Source: Nocardia flavorosea | GTDB taxonomy: Bacteria > Actinomycetota > Actinomycetes > Mycobacteriales > Mycobacteriaceae | NCBI RefSeq assembly: GCF_015477805.1 | Contig: NZ_JADLQL010000002.1 | Coordinates: 620,001 to 684,000, forward strand | DNA: 64,000 bases | Direction: 5' to 3' | Part shown: in pieces, positions 18,405-26,146 of the stretch | How positions within the stretch are numbered: the first letter of the stretch is position 1 | Layout: each line of letters opens with the position of its first letter | Notes under the pieces: model-generated | Told to the model about the DNA's origin: nothing | Seen by the model: the letters and a program-made list of their open reading frames with translations, nothing else | Database searches by the model: none | Translations under genes and position numbers: made by a program

Positions 18405-19295
18405 ATGCCCTCGACCCCGCATGAAGTGGTGATCGACATGTTCACGGAGAGACCGGATCTGGTCCCTCCGCTACTATCCGCGCTCGGCTGCGAGCTACCC
18501 GACTACGAGACCGTGAAAACCCGATCGGAGCGAGCCGCGGTCGTCGCGCCCACCGAGTACTACGCCGACGCGGTAGTGGCGTTCGAGCGCGGCGGTGCGA
18601 CGGTGCTGGCAGTAGTGGTGGAGATCCAGCTACGCCGCGACCCGGACAAACTGTGGTCCTGGCCGGTGTACACGGCGTCGCTGCGGGCACGGATGAAATG
18701 CCCGGTGTTGCTGCTGATCGTCTGCCCGGACAATCGCACGGCGAAATGGGCGGCCCAGCCGCTGGCATTCGGGTACGGCAGCCCATCCACCACCTTGTGC
18801 CCGCTGGTCCTGGCCCCTTCCTCGGTTCCGGTGGTCACCGATCCGGCTGTAGCGACCGAACTGCCGGAGCTGGCCGTGTTGTCCGCGGTGGCCCACCCCC
18901 AACACCCCGACCACACCGAGATCTGGCAGGCATTGGCCGCCGGTTTCCGAACTCTCGGCGAAGACCCCGCCCTGCGATACCATGATTTCATCCTGACGAT
19001 GTTGCCGCGTGCTGTTCGTCCTGCTTGGGAGGCGTTTATGTCCACCGGTCTGCGTGACTACAACTTCACCAGCGATTTCGCCCGCAAGTACCTCGCCGAA
19101 GGTCGAGCCGAAGGTCGAGCCGAAGGTCGAGCCGAGGGCGAAGCCAAATCGATCCTGACCGTCCTCGACGCCCGCGGAATCGAAGTACCGGACCAGGTGC
19201 GGAAAACGATCACCTCCTGCGACGACCTCGACCAACTGCAGAAATGGCTGCGACGAGCCCTGGAAATCAACCGCGCCGACGAACTGCTCGCATGA
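18405..19295 (+). CDS. Rpn-like PD-(D/E)XK nuclease candidate
   Basis: This 296-residue protein starts at ATG 18405. The segment EYYADAVVAFERG with VVVEIQLRRDPDK resembles the D...ExQ core of the Rpn (YhgA-like, PD-(D/E)XK) family. It is followed by LLLIVCPDNRTAKWA and a long helical region. The C-terminus has three EGRA repeats (12-base tandem units at 19099-19134) and the domain ARGIEVPDQV...LQKWLRRAL seen in actinobacterial members. Rpn proteins are DNA-cleaving and toxic, and some act in phage defence. An internal start (ATG 19038) and a downstream copy of the C-terminal module suggest built-in control. Family assignment is by eye. Confidence 0.55.
   Translation: MPSTPHEVVIDMFTERPDLVPPLLSALGCELPDYETVKTRSERAAVVAPTEYYADAVVAFERGGATVLAVVVEIQLRRDPDKLWSWPVYTASLRARMKCPVLLLIVCPDNRTAKWAAQPLAFGYGSPSTTLCPLVLAPSSVPVVTDPAVATELPELAVLSAVAHPQHPDHTEIWQALAAGFRTLGEDPALRYHDFILTMLPRAVRPAWEAFMSTGLRDYNFTSDFARKYLAEGRAEGRAEGRAEGEAKSILTVLDARGIEVPDQVRKTITSCDDLDQLQKWLRRALEINRADELLA
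19038..19295 (+). CDS. Possible internal in-frame start giving an 85-residue C-terminal protein
   Basis: GGGAGG (19027-19032) lies five bases before ATG 19038, in frame with the Rpn-like gene. Translation from here would give the isolated C-terminal module MSTGLRDYNFTSDF onward. In other Rpn systems an intragenic short protein made this way counteracts the full-length nuclease. Here only the ribosome binding site and start are seen; production of the short protein is inferred. Confidence 0.5.
   Translation: MSTGLRDYNFTSDFARKYLAEGRAEGRAEGRAEGEAKSILTVLDARGIEVPDQVRKTITSCDDLDQLQKWLRRALEINRADELLA
19051..19290 (+). repeat. Duplicated 240-base C-terminal module, copy A
   Basis: This segment at the 3' end of the Rpn-like gene is repeated at 19544-19783 with the same length and near-identical sequence apart from the EGRA repeat region. 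The two copies are separated by 253 bases. Confidence 0.85.
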
Positions 19296-19542
19296 CGATC
19301 CGAACGGAGTTTCGGTCGTTCCCGTAACTCCCATCGAGGTACATATCCACCTGCACGTTGCATAAGCAGACCAACTCAGCGATGTTCCGGCTCCCCGACA
19401 TGGTGTGGTAAACCCAGGCCAGGTCGGGGAGCTCGGTGCCGCTGACCCCGATGCCCCGGTCGTCGCCATAGCCTTCGTACGGGCAGCGGGCCCCACCACT
19501 CCCACGACAGTGCACCCGGCACCGAGCCAGAACGGCAGCGAG

Positions 19543-19824
19543 ATGCGTGACTACAACTTCACCAGCGACTTCGCCCGCAAGTACCTCGCCGAAGGCCGAG
19601 CCCAGTTTCGAGCCAAGGGCGAAGCCGAAGGTCGAGCCATATCGATCCTGACCGTCCTCGACGCCCGCGGAATCGAAGTACCGGACCAGGTGCGGGCAAC
19701 GATCACCTCCTGCGACGACCTCGACCAACTGCAGAAATGGCTGCGACGAGCCCTGGAAATCAACCGCGCCGACGAACTCCTCGACGGTTCGGGCGGTGCC
19801 GCCACCGGTCGCGGCGCCGTGTGA
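19543..19824 (+). CDS. Stand-alone copy of the Rpn-like C-terminal module
   Basis: An ORF of 93 residues starts at ATG 19543 with RDYNFTSDFARKYLAEGRA and continues through ILTVLDARGIEVPDQVR to LEINRADELL. It has almost the same 76-residue module as the end of the preceding gene, then an unrelated GSGGAATGRGAV tail. The ribosome binding site is weak (GGCAGCGAG directly before ATG). It may be a duplication remnant or an extra antitoxin-like product. The frame stays open upstream to 19405 without recognisable content; 19296-19542 otherwise holds nothing I can name. Confidence 0.45.
   Translation: MRDYNFTSDFARKYLAEGRAQFRAKGEAEGRAISILTVLDARGIEVPDQVRATITSCDDLDQLQKWLRRALEINRADELLDGSGGAATGRGAV
19544..19783 (+). 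repeat. Duplicated 240-base C-terminal module, copy B
   Basis: Second copy of the 19051-19290 segment. Both begin TGCGTGACTACAACTTC and end in codons for RADELL. The reading frame and length are conserved, while the EGRA repeat portion has diverged to EGRAQFRAKGEAEGRA. Confidence 0.85.
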
Positions 19825-19922
19825 CCGGACCTCGAGCCCGGTCGATTGTTGATTCAGCGATGAGTTTCGGACTCGCTGCGCGTCCTATTCGGCAGACGCG
19901 TTGGTCGAGCGAAGGAGAGACC

Positions 19923-20567
19923 GTGGCGAAGGACGTTTGGTCGAGGGTGCACGCCGAGCGGGCAGCACTGATCGCCGACCTGACGAATCTCGATGACGAG
20001 CAGTGGGGAACGCCGTCGTTGTGTGACGGGTGGACGGTGCAGGATGTGGCCGCCCACCTGGTCGATAGTGCTCGGGCGACGCGCCTGGGTTTCGCGGTCG
20101 ACCTCGTCCGGTCGCGGTTCGACTTCCACCGTTTGAACGCACGCGGTGTACAGCGCGAGCGCGGTGCCTCGCCGCAGGAAACGCTGGATCGGCTTCGCCA
20201 GGTCGCAATGCGGCGTTCGGCCCCTCCGACACCGCTGGACAGCAGACTCGTCGAGGAGATCGTCCACGGTGAGGACATACGCCGGCCCTTGGGACTTTCC
20301 CGCTCCTATCCACAGGACGCCGTTGCCCGAGCGCTGGGCTTGCAGGCTCGCACCCCAGTGTCCTTCGGCGGAGCCAAAGAGCTGGTGACCGGGATCCGGG
20401 TGGCATCAGCAGACGCCGACCTGTCGATCGGGGACGGTCCGGAAGTGAGTGGAACCGCACTGTCGCTGCTCCTGGCCATCTCCGGACGACGGGGAGCACT
20501 GGAGGAACTACACGGGCCCGGAGTCGCCACGTTGACCGACCGGCTACACAACGGCCGGAAACTCTGA
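19923..20567 (+). CDS. Maleylpyruvate isomerase-family (mycothiol-dependent type) protein
   Basis: The 214-residue protein starts at GTG 19923, three bases after GAAGGAGAG. The N-terminal four-helix DinB/MDMPI domain shows LDDEQWGTPSLCDGWTVQDVAAHLVDSAR, the typical W-x-V-x-D-x-x-A-H-L metal-binding helix, and a second His in VEEIVHGEDIRRPL. These enzymes often use mycothiol in actinobacteria. A short C-terminal domain follows from about residue 150. The substrate is unknown; neighbours give no hint. Confidence 0.75.
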   Translation: MAKDVWSRVHAERAALIADLTNLDDEQWGTPSLCDGWTVQDVAAHLVDSARATRLGFAVDLVRSRFDFHRLNARGVQRERGASPQETLDRLRQVAMRRSAPPTPLDSRLVEEIVHGEDIRRPLGLSRSYPQDAVARALGLQARTPVSFGGAKELVTGIRVASADADLSIGDGPEVSGTALSLLLAISGRRGALEELHGPGVATLTDRLHNGRKL

Positions 20568-20700
20568 GATTCTGTCACGGGCGAAGCCATGGCGGGCATC
20601 ATAATCGAATGATATTGCTGCATAACTTTTTCTGGCCGGTCTTGTTCCGTGGTGGCGGACATGCCTTGGCCGAAAAACAGTCGATCAGTAGATTTCGGAG

Positions 20701-21096
20701 ATGCCTCTAGGACACATCGGCGTCAACGTCACCGATCTCAATGCGGCCCGCGCGTACTACGACAAGGTCATGCCGCTGCTCGAGTACGAACCCTTCCTGG
20801 CCGACGATACGCAGTTCGCATACCGGCCCGCAGGCGGGAAGGTCGGAACGTACGTGTTCTTCTATCCGGCCTCCGGACCCGGTTACCGGCCCGGTAGCGC
20901 CGGATTGCAGCACCTGGCGTTCATGGTGCGCACCCGCGCCGAAGTCGACAGCGTGCATACCTGGGTATTATCGCGTGGCGACGAAATCATCCACGCCCCA
21001 CGAGAATTTCCGCAGTACCCGCCACCCTATTACGCCACCTTCTGGACCGGGTATGACGGCATCATGCTCGAAGCGGTCTGCCACAAGGAGTTCTGA
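20701..21096 (+). CDS. VOC (glyoxalase/dioxygenase) superfamily protein
   Basis: This 131-residue single-domain protein starts at ATG 20701 with LGHIGVNVTDLNAARAYYDKVMP. It has the paired beta-alpha-beta-beta-beta modules of the vicinal oxygen chelate fold, including LQHLAFMVRTRAEVDSVH and GYDGIMLEAVCH. His and Glu ligands for a metal are plausible at HIG, HLA and LEA. The substrate is unknown. It stands alone between the MDMPI-like gene and a convergent beta-lactamase. Confidence 0.75.
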   Translation: MPLGHIGVNVTDLNAARAYYDKVMPLLEYEPFLADDTQFAYRPAGGKVGTYVFFYPASGPGYRPGSAGLQHLAFMVRTRAEVDSVHTWVLSRGDEIIHAPREFPQYPPPYYATFWTGYDGIMLEAVCHKEF

Positions 21097-21159
21097 CAAT
21101 CGGGGCCGCCTCGAGCTGAGGGCGCCACGGGGGCTATGCCGGCCGGACCGGTCTCGGGG

Positions 21160-22335
21160 TTATGCCGTCTGCGTTGAAAGCTGCTGCAGAACGGCGTGGG
21201 CTGCGGCAACACGTGCGGCGATGGGAAAGTTCTTGTTCGCAAGCACGACAATACCGATCCGTTCCTCGGGCACGAAAGCGGCGTATGCGCCGAACCCGCC
21301 AGTGGAGCCGGTCTTGTTGAACAAGGTCGGACGCGATGGCGATTGCGGAGTGACGGACGTGGCCGGATTGGGCTTCATAGCCGCGACGGAGTTTCCGGCC
21401 TGTAACCGATCCAGGCCGACGGGGTACGGGTATTGCTCCCAGCCGAGCCCCTGGACCATAGGGCCGACCTCGAAGTATCCGATATGCGTTCCCTCGACGG
21501 CATCGCGCAGCGGCGGTTCGAGGGTATCGGGCGCGATATTGGCCTCGATGAACCGCAGCATATCGACGGCAGAGGTTTTGACGCCGTAGGCTTCGGCATC
21601 CAAAACGCCCGGGTTCACCCGGACCGGCGCATTGTCCTTGCCATATCCCCATGCGTAATTGTCCATCTGGTCTTTCGGGACGTCGATGTAGCTATGGGAC
21701 AGTCCCAGATCAGGAAAGAGCTGCCCTTGGAGCAGATCAGTGAAATCCCCGTCCATCGCGAGGGCCGTGAGATGGCCCAGCAGACCGATGCTGGGGTTCG
21801 AGTACCGGCGCTGCCGGCCGGGAACGGCGTCGGGCGACCACCGCTGGAAGTAGCCCGGCATCTGGGCGTTGTCGATGACTTCGGGCGGAAACTGCAGAGG
21901 CAGCCCACCAGCCGTATAGGTTGCCAAGTTCAGCAGTGTGGCCTTGTCGATGGCATGTCCGGCCAATTGCGGCAGGTAGGTACTGGGGTGATCGTCGAGC
22001 GAGATCCGGCCGAGTACTTGCGCGTAGGACGCCAGTGTGGCGGTGAATGTCTTGCTGATCGAACCGATCTCGAAAAGGGTGTCGGGTGTCACGGGAGCAC
22101 CGCTTTGCCGGGAGGCAACACCATAACTGAAGTAGTGTTCGTCGCCGTCGACCGTCACTGCTACGGCCATACCGGGCACGTCGTACTCGGCCATGAGCGG
22201 TTGAAACGCATCGTCCACAGCGCTCGCGAGGGCAACCGATCGGCCGGTGCAGGCGGTCACGCCGGCGAGCGTGCAGCAGAGGGCGATCACCATGAGTAAC
22301 CGGGTGATAGTCCGCAATCGACGTCGTCCCTTCAT
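21160..22335 (-). CDS. Class C (AmpC-type) beta-lactamase, predicted lipoprotein
   Basis: This 391-residue protein starts at ATG 22335. Residues 1-28 form a signal peptide with lipobox VTAC, lipidated Cys29. The catalytic set of class C enzymes is complete: S92-I-S-K95 ([12 protein letters not shown]), Y178-S-N180 and K341-T-G343. The stretches [42 protein letters not shown] and [17 protein letters not shown] follow Gram-negative AmpC very closely, far better than generic serine hydrolases. It should act outside the membrane on beta-lactams. No AmpR-like regulator is adjacent. Confidence 0.85.
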   Translation of the reverse strand: MKGRRRLRTITRLLMVIALCCTLAGVTACTGRSVALASAVDDAFQPLMAEYDVPGMAVAVTVDGDEHYFSYGVASRQSGAPVTPDTLFEIGSISKTFTATLASYAQVLGRISLDDHPSTYLPQLAGHAIDKATLLNLATYTAGGLPLQFPPEVIDNAQMPGYFQRWSPDAVPGRQRRYSNPSIGLLGHLTALAMDGDFTDLLQGQLFPDLGLSHSYIDVPKDQMDNYAWGYGKDNAPVRVNPGVLDAEAYGVKTSAVDMLRFIEANIAPDTLEPPLRDAVEGTHIGYFEVGPMVQGLGWEQYPYPVGLDRLQAGNSVAAMKPNPATSVTPQSPSRPTLFNKTGSTGGFGAYAAFVPEERIGIVVLANKNFPIAARVAAAHAVLQQLSTQTA

Positions 22336-22525
22336 ACTGCGAGCCTGCCTCGCCACACCGCCTCGACGGATGGCAGCCTCAGGGGCAAGCGAACTCGCCG
22401 GCGGCGACGCCTTCGCGAAAGCGACCCATTCGTCACAGTTGTACACCAGCGCCACACCGGCTCCGGTGATTGTGGCTCAGCCACGGCTGGGCACTGGATA
22501 GTCCGGCCGTAGCGCAGTGACGCGA

Positions 22526-23266
22526 TCAAGTTCGCGGCCAGGGGCGCACTTCGCCCCAGCCCCAGGTAGGCATGGGTTCGGCTACGGAGTCCGGGGCGTC
22601 CGCTCCGGAGAACAGCGTCGCCATGCGGGTTCCCCATTCCAGATATCCCACGAAGGCCGACCGGAACTCGGCGTCGGCGGGTAGCCCGACCTTGTCGGCG
22701 GTATCGAGCAGCAGGCTCGTCCAGCGCTGCCGTTGTTCCTCGGTCAACTCCCGGCCGCGGTGCCGGGAGACCATGTGCTGGTGTCCGCCGTGCCGTTCCG
22801 AATAGACAGCGGGGCCGCCGAAGACCTCGCCCAGCCAGGCGGCCACATGCTTCGGATGATCGGGGTGCATGCCCGCGAACACCGGTGCCAGCACCGTGTC
22901 CTCGTCGACACGGCGATAGAAGGTGACGAACAGGTTCTCGAATGCCTCGGCGCCACCGGCCCATTCGTACAGCGACGGCACCAGCGCGACCGGCTCGTAG
23001 TGCCGCATCTCCTCGATATCGCTGACGTAGTCCTTGATCTCGGCGAAGAATGCCCGGAATTCTGGGCTGCCGCGGAACTTCTCCAGGTGATCACCGGCCG
23101 AAGTCCAGGTCAGCTGGAGGATGTACACCTCCGGTTCCTCGGCACACCGCGCCAGGTCATAGGTCCGGCAGTAGGGCGAGGACTGCAGGGCCACCGCCGC
23201 CCGCCGGTACGCGGCCTCGAATGCCGCCGAATCGGCGACGCGGTACCGGATGTACTCGATGATCAT
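22526..23266 (-). CDS. Antibiotic monooxygenase (ABM) / group II truncated haemoglobin fusion
   Basis: This 246-residue protein starts at ATG 23266. Residues 1-100 form an ABM ferredoxin-like domain (MIIEYIRYRVADSAAFEAAYRR, YILQLTWTSAGDHLEKFRGS). Residues 105-225 form a truncated globin of group II with FENLFVTFYRRVDEDTVLAPVF, HPKHVAAWLGEVFGG and HGGHQHMVSRHRGREL, which carries the proximal His. Such ABM-globin chimeras are known from a few actinobacteria. An oxygen- or quinone-linked role is inferred. It is divergent from an HxlR regulator. Confidence 0.85.
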   Translation of the reverse strand: MIIEYIRYRVADSAAFEAAYRRAAVALQSSPYCRTYDLARCAEEPEVYILQLTWTSAGDHLEKFRGSPEFRAFFAEIKDYVSDIEEMRHYEPVALVPSLYEWAGGAEAFENLFVTFYRRVDEDTVLAPVFAGMHPDHPKHVAAWLGEVFGGPAVYSERHGGHQHMVSRHRGRELTEEQRQRWTSLLLDTADKVGLPADAEFRSAFVGYLEWGTRMATLFSGADAPDSVAEPMPTWGWGEVRPWPRT

Positions 23267-23299
23267 GGTTCCAGTCGACCCGCTTGGCGGCGCGAGCAC

Positions 23300-23311
23300 A
23301 AGTACGTACTT
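23300..23311. promoter_or_regulatory. Perfect 12-base palindrome AAGTACGTACTT, HxlR operator candidate
   Basis: The palindrome lies in the 53-base gap between the divergent ABM-globin gene and the HxlR gene, nine bases before GTG 23320. HxlR regulators bind such dyads and usually control the neighbouring gene. Confidence 0.6.
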
Positions 23312-23319
23312 TATGGTGC

Positions 23320-23682
23320 GTGAGCGTGCAACGGGCCGGCTATTCCTGCCCGGTCGAACTGGCGGTGGATACTATCGGCGGGAAGTGGGCGGTAGTCGTC
23401 CTCGGCCATTTGAAAGAGCGTCCGTTGCGCTACGGCGAGTTACGGCGTCGCGTAGCGGGCATCACGGAGAAGATGCTCACGCAGCGGCTACGCGAACTCG
23501 AAGCCGCGGGACTCGTCGAGCGCACCGTCCACGACGGTGTGCCCGCTGCCGTGACCTACCGGCTCGCCGATCCGGAACTGCGGCCGGTACTCCAGGCGCT
23601 CTACGACTGGGGCGGTGCACTGGCAGCTCGTCGCAATATTTCGATCGGCCCGGTGGAGACCGGATCTGCTGCACCGGACTGA
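23320..23682 (+). CDS. HxlR-family transcriptional regulator
   Basis: The 120-residue winged-helix protein probably starts at GTG 23320; GTG 23326 is also possible, and no clear ribosome binding site is visible. It has the HxlR core YSCPVELAVDTIGGKWAVVVLGHL, RPLRYGELRRRVAGITEKMLTQRLRELEAAGLV and a final wing. The Cys near the N-terminus (YSCP) is the position used by HxlR sensors of quinones and electrophiles. It likely controls the divergent ABM-globin gene. Confidence 0.85.
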   Translation: MSVQRAGYSCPVELAVDTIGGKWAVVVLGHLKERPLRYGELRRRVAGITEKMLTQRLRELEAAGLVERTVHDGVPAAVTYRLADPELRPVLQALYDWGGALAARRNISIGPVETGSAAPD

Positions 23683-23792
23683 ATCGGATTGCGCACGCTG
23701 CCGGGTGCTGTCCCGTCCTCTCATCCGAACGGAATTCTCGGTCGCTTCGGGAGTTCGCGGCCGATGATCGGCGCGATTCGGCGGGCCGGCTC

Positions 23793-24734
23793 TCAGAAAG
23801 GCGCACCCGAGAATGGGGCTGCGCGATCGCACGGTACGGGTTGCCGATGTTCGGGGTCGAGGGCGTTGAGGACGAAATAGGCCGCTCGGCGGGATCCGGC
23901 GATTCCCGCGTGCTCCGTGTAGTCGACCGGGCAGCCTTCTTGGACCACGATATTTCGGACATTGCTGCCGCCTGGCTGGAGACCGGAGGTGTAGGGGACG
24001 ATGAGCTCGTCGTATTGCGTGGCGATATTGGTGTATTCGATCTCGGGCAGGTAGTGCCCGCCCGCGCGGATCGCCTGCATGAACGCCGAACCGGGGTCCA
24101 GTTGCAGGCATGCGTGACAGATCGGGAAATTCTCCGGTTGTACGCCGAGCCGCCGGGCGGTTTCGGAAATGACATCCGCACCGGCCACCGTGGTGCCGTT
24201 CCAGGCGGGAGCCAGCGAGACGTACTTGTCGATCTTGTCTCGGCCGCCGAGGTACTTCGCGTAGTACGCCGGCATCACCGTGCCCTGCGAATGGCCGACG
24301 ATATCCACCTCGGACGCACCGGTGGCGGCGAGAACACCGTCGACGAACACGCCCAACTGGCGGGCGCTCTCGGTGATCTCGCCCATTCCGCCGACGGCCG
24401 TAACCGGCCACGGCAGACCGGCCGGCGCACCGTAGGTGATCGAGAATACGCAGTACCCGGCATTTTTCAGCAAAGGAACGTAGGCACCCCAGTTGGTCTG
24501 TTGCGACCCGCCCGTGCCGTGAACCAGGACCACCGGGTCGGGATGGGTCGGTGAAGGGACACATCCGTAGTCGTTGGAACCGGGCAGTGAGCCCCCGGGG
24601 TTCGCGAGTTCGGGTCCGATTCCGGCGAAGAAATTGAACTCGACGGGAAGTTCGTCCGCGGCGGCCGGGCCGGCTCCGGCGGCCACCGCCAGCCCTGTCA
24701 CGACCGCACCGACGACTGCCAGCAGCTTCCTCAT
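23793..24734 (-). CDS. Secreted lipase/esterase (alpha/beta hydrolase)
   Basis: The 313-residue protein starts at ATG 24734 with a signal peptide ending AGPAAA (about residue 26). It has the oxyanion HG motif VVLVHGTGG (69-77) and nucleophile GHSQG with Ser149. Late Cys and His residues (CPVDYTEHAGIAG) fit an actinobacterial triacylglycerol lipase. It would act outside the cell on esters, possibly sterol esters. The promoter carries a KstR2-like operator and TAGGTT six bases before ATG, the same layout as the HIP pathway genes, so control by KstR2 is inferred. Confidence 0.8.
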   Translation of the reverse strand: MRKLLAVVGAVVTGLAVAAGAGPAAADELPVEFNFFAGIGPELANPGGSLPGSNDYGCVPSPTHPDPVVLVHGTGGSQQTNWGAYVPLLKNAGYCVFSITYGAPAGLPWPVTAVGGMGEITESARQLGVFVDGVLAATGASEVDIVGHSQGTVMPAYYAKYLGGRDKIDKYVSLAPAWNGTTVAGADVISETARRLGVQPENFPICHACLQLDPGSAFMQAIRAGGHYLPEIEYTNIATQYDELIVPYTSGLQPGGSNVRNIVVQEGCPVDYTEHAGIAGSRRAAYFVLNALDPEHRQPVPCDRAAPFSGAPF

Positions 24735-24759
24735 GTGCGGAACCTAGCAAATGCTTGGT
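24735..24759 (-). promoter_or_regulatory. KstR2-like operator and leaderless promoter of the lipase gene
   Basis: On the minus strand ACCAAGCATTTGCT (24759-24746) matches AnCAAGnnCTTGnT with one change and is identical to the 14-mer at the kstR2 promoter. TAGGTT (24746-24741), six bases and ATG 24734 follow. The layout is the same as for the SDR gene at 14762. Confidence 0.65.
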
Positions 24760-24783
24760 GCGTCCGGGCTGGTTTTCGATGCG

Positions 24784-24815
24784 AAAAGCAGGCCCCGCCG
24801 ATGGGCGGGGCCTGC
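24784..24815 (-). terminator. Intrinsic terminator of the MFS gene
   Basis: GCAGGCCCCGCC (24788-24799) pairs perfectly with GGCGGGGCCTGC (24804-24815). On the minus strand the stem is followed by TTTTCGC. It lies about 20 bases past the MFS stop and before the lipase promoter. Confidence 0.85.
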
Positions 24816-24835
24816 CGATGGACCTCTCGTGAAGG

Positions 24836-26146
24836 TCAGTCTCCAACCGTCACAGCTTGCGCTTCCTCCACGCTGTGCGGGGCGGGATCGTGATCGTCGA
24901 TATGCGCGAGAGCGCTCCGGCCGACCAGCAGCACCACCACACCTACGGCGGTACAGGCGGCGCCGACCCAGAACGGCAGGGAGATGCTGGTTTCGCCGAG
25001 TTTTCCTGCCAGCCACGGTGCGGCGGCGCCGCCGGCGAAGCGGACGAAACTGTAGGCAGCGGATGCGGTGGAGCGTTCCACCGGTGCCGAGATCATGACG
25101 GCCTCGGTGATCAGGGTGTTGTTCACACCGAGGAACAGTCCGGCGACGACCACTCCGACGATCAGCACCGGCTTGTGCTCGGCGAACAGTGCCATCACCG
25201 CCAGATCGGCGGCGAACAGTCCGACCGCGAGCGCGATCATCGGCAGCGTCCCGAAACGGGCCTGCAGTTTCGGGGCTACGAACACCGAGGAGATCGCGAG
25301 CAGGATGCCCCAGCCGCAGAAGATGAATCCGATGGCGTAGGTGCCCATATCCAGCGGGAACGGAGTGTAGGCGAGCAGGGTGAAGAAGCCGAAGTTGTAC
25401 AGCAGCGCGGTGATGCTCACAACGAGCAGCCCGCGATGGCGCAGCGCCTTGAAGGGGGCTGCCAGCGAGGTCGGTTTCGCGGCACGCGGACCGTCGGGGA
25501 GGAGTACGACGATGGCGACGAGCGCGATGGCCATCAGCACCGAGACACCGAAGAACGGCCCACGCCAGCTGATTCCGCCCAGCAAACCACCTACCAGCGG
25601 TCCGGTGGCGATACCGATACCGAGTGCGGCCTCGTACAGGATGATCGCCCGCGCGACTCCACCGGTCGCGGAGCCGACGATGGTGGCGAGCGCGGTGGCG
25701 ATGAACAGCGCGTTGCCCAGCCCCCAGCCGGCGCGGAAGCCGACGATCTGCCCGACCGTATCCGACAGTCCGGCCGCCGCCGCGAAGACGATGATCAAGG
25801 CCAGCCCGGCCAGCAATGTTTTCTTCGCGCCGAACCGGCTGGAGATCACGCCGGTGACGAGCATCGCGACGCCGGTGACGAGCATATAGCTGGTGAACAG
25901 CAGCGATACCTGCGATGGGGAGGCGTTGAGCTGTTCGCCGATGGGCTTGAGGATCGGATCCACCAGGCCGATGCCCATGAACGCGATAACGCTGGCGAAG
26001 GCGACCGCCCACACCGCTTTCGGCTGCCTGTCCGGTTTGCCCTGGCGATCGGGTGCGGAGCCTGCGTGCTTGTGCAGCGCTGACGCCGCCGGGCCTGGTC
26101 CGCTCGTAGCGTCCGGCGTGGTGGCCGTCCGGGTGGAGTTGCTCAT
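24836..26146 (-). CDS. MFS efflux transporter, DHA family
   Basis: The 436-residue protein has about 12 transmembrane segments after a 40-residue hydrophilic N-terminus. The motif between TM2 and TM3 is GVISSRFGAKKTLLAGLALI, a drug/H+ antiporter motif A variant, and TM5 shows GPLVGGLLGGISWRGPFF. It overlaps the MarR gene by ATGA, so regulator and pump are coupled. Export of a small toxic compound is inferred; the substrate cannot be told from sequence. Confidence 0.85.
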   Translation of the reverse strand: MSNSTRTATTPDATSGPGPAASALHKHAGSAPDRQGKPDRQPKAVWAVAFASVIAFMGIGLVDPILKPIGEQLNASPSQVSLLFTSYMLVTGVAMLVTGVISSRFGAKKTLLAGLALIIVFAAAAGLSDTVGQIVGFRAGWGLGNALFIATALATIVGSATGGVARAIILYEAALGIGIATGPLVGGLLGGISWRGPFFGVSVLMAIALVAIVVLLPDGPRAAKPTSLAAPFKALRHRGLLVVSITALLYNFGFFTLLAYTPFPLDMGTYAIGFIFCGWGILLAISSVFVAPKLQARFGTLPMIALAVGLFAADLAVMALFAEHKPVLIVGVVVAGLFLGVNNTLITEAVMISAPVERSTASAAYSFVRFAGGAAAPWLAGKLGETSISLPFWVGAACTAVGVVVLLVGRSALAHIDDHDPAPHSVEEAQAVTVGD

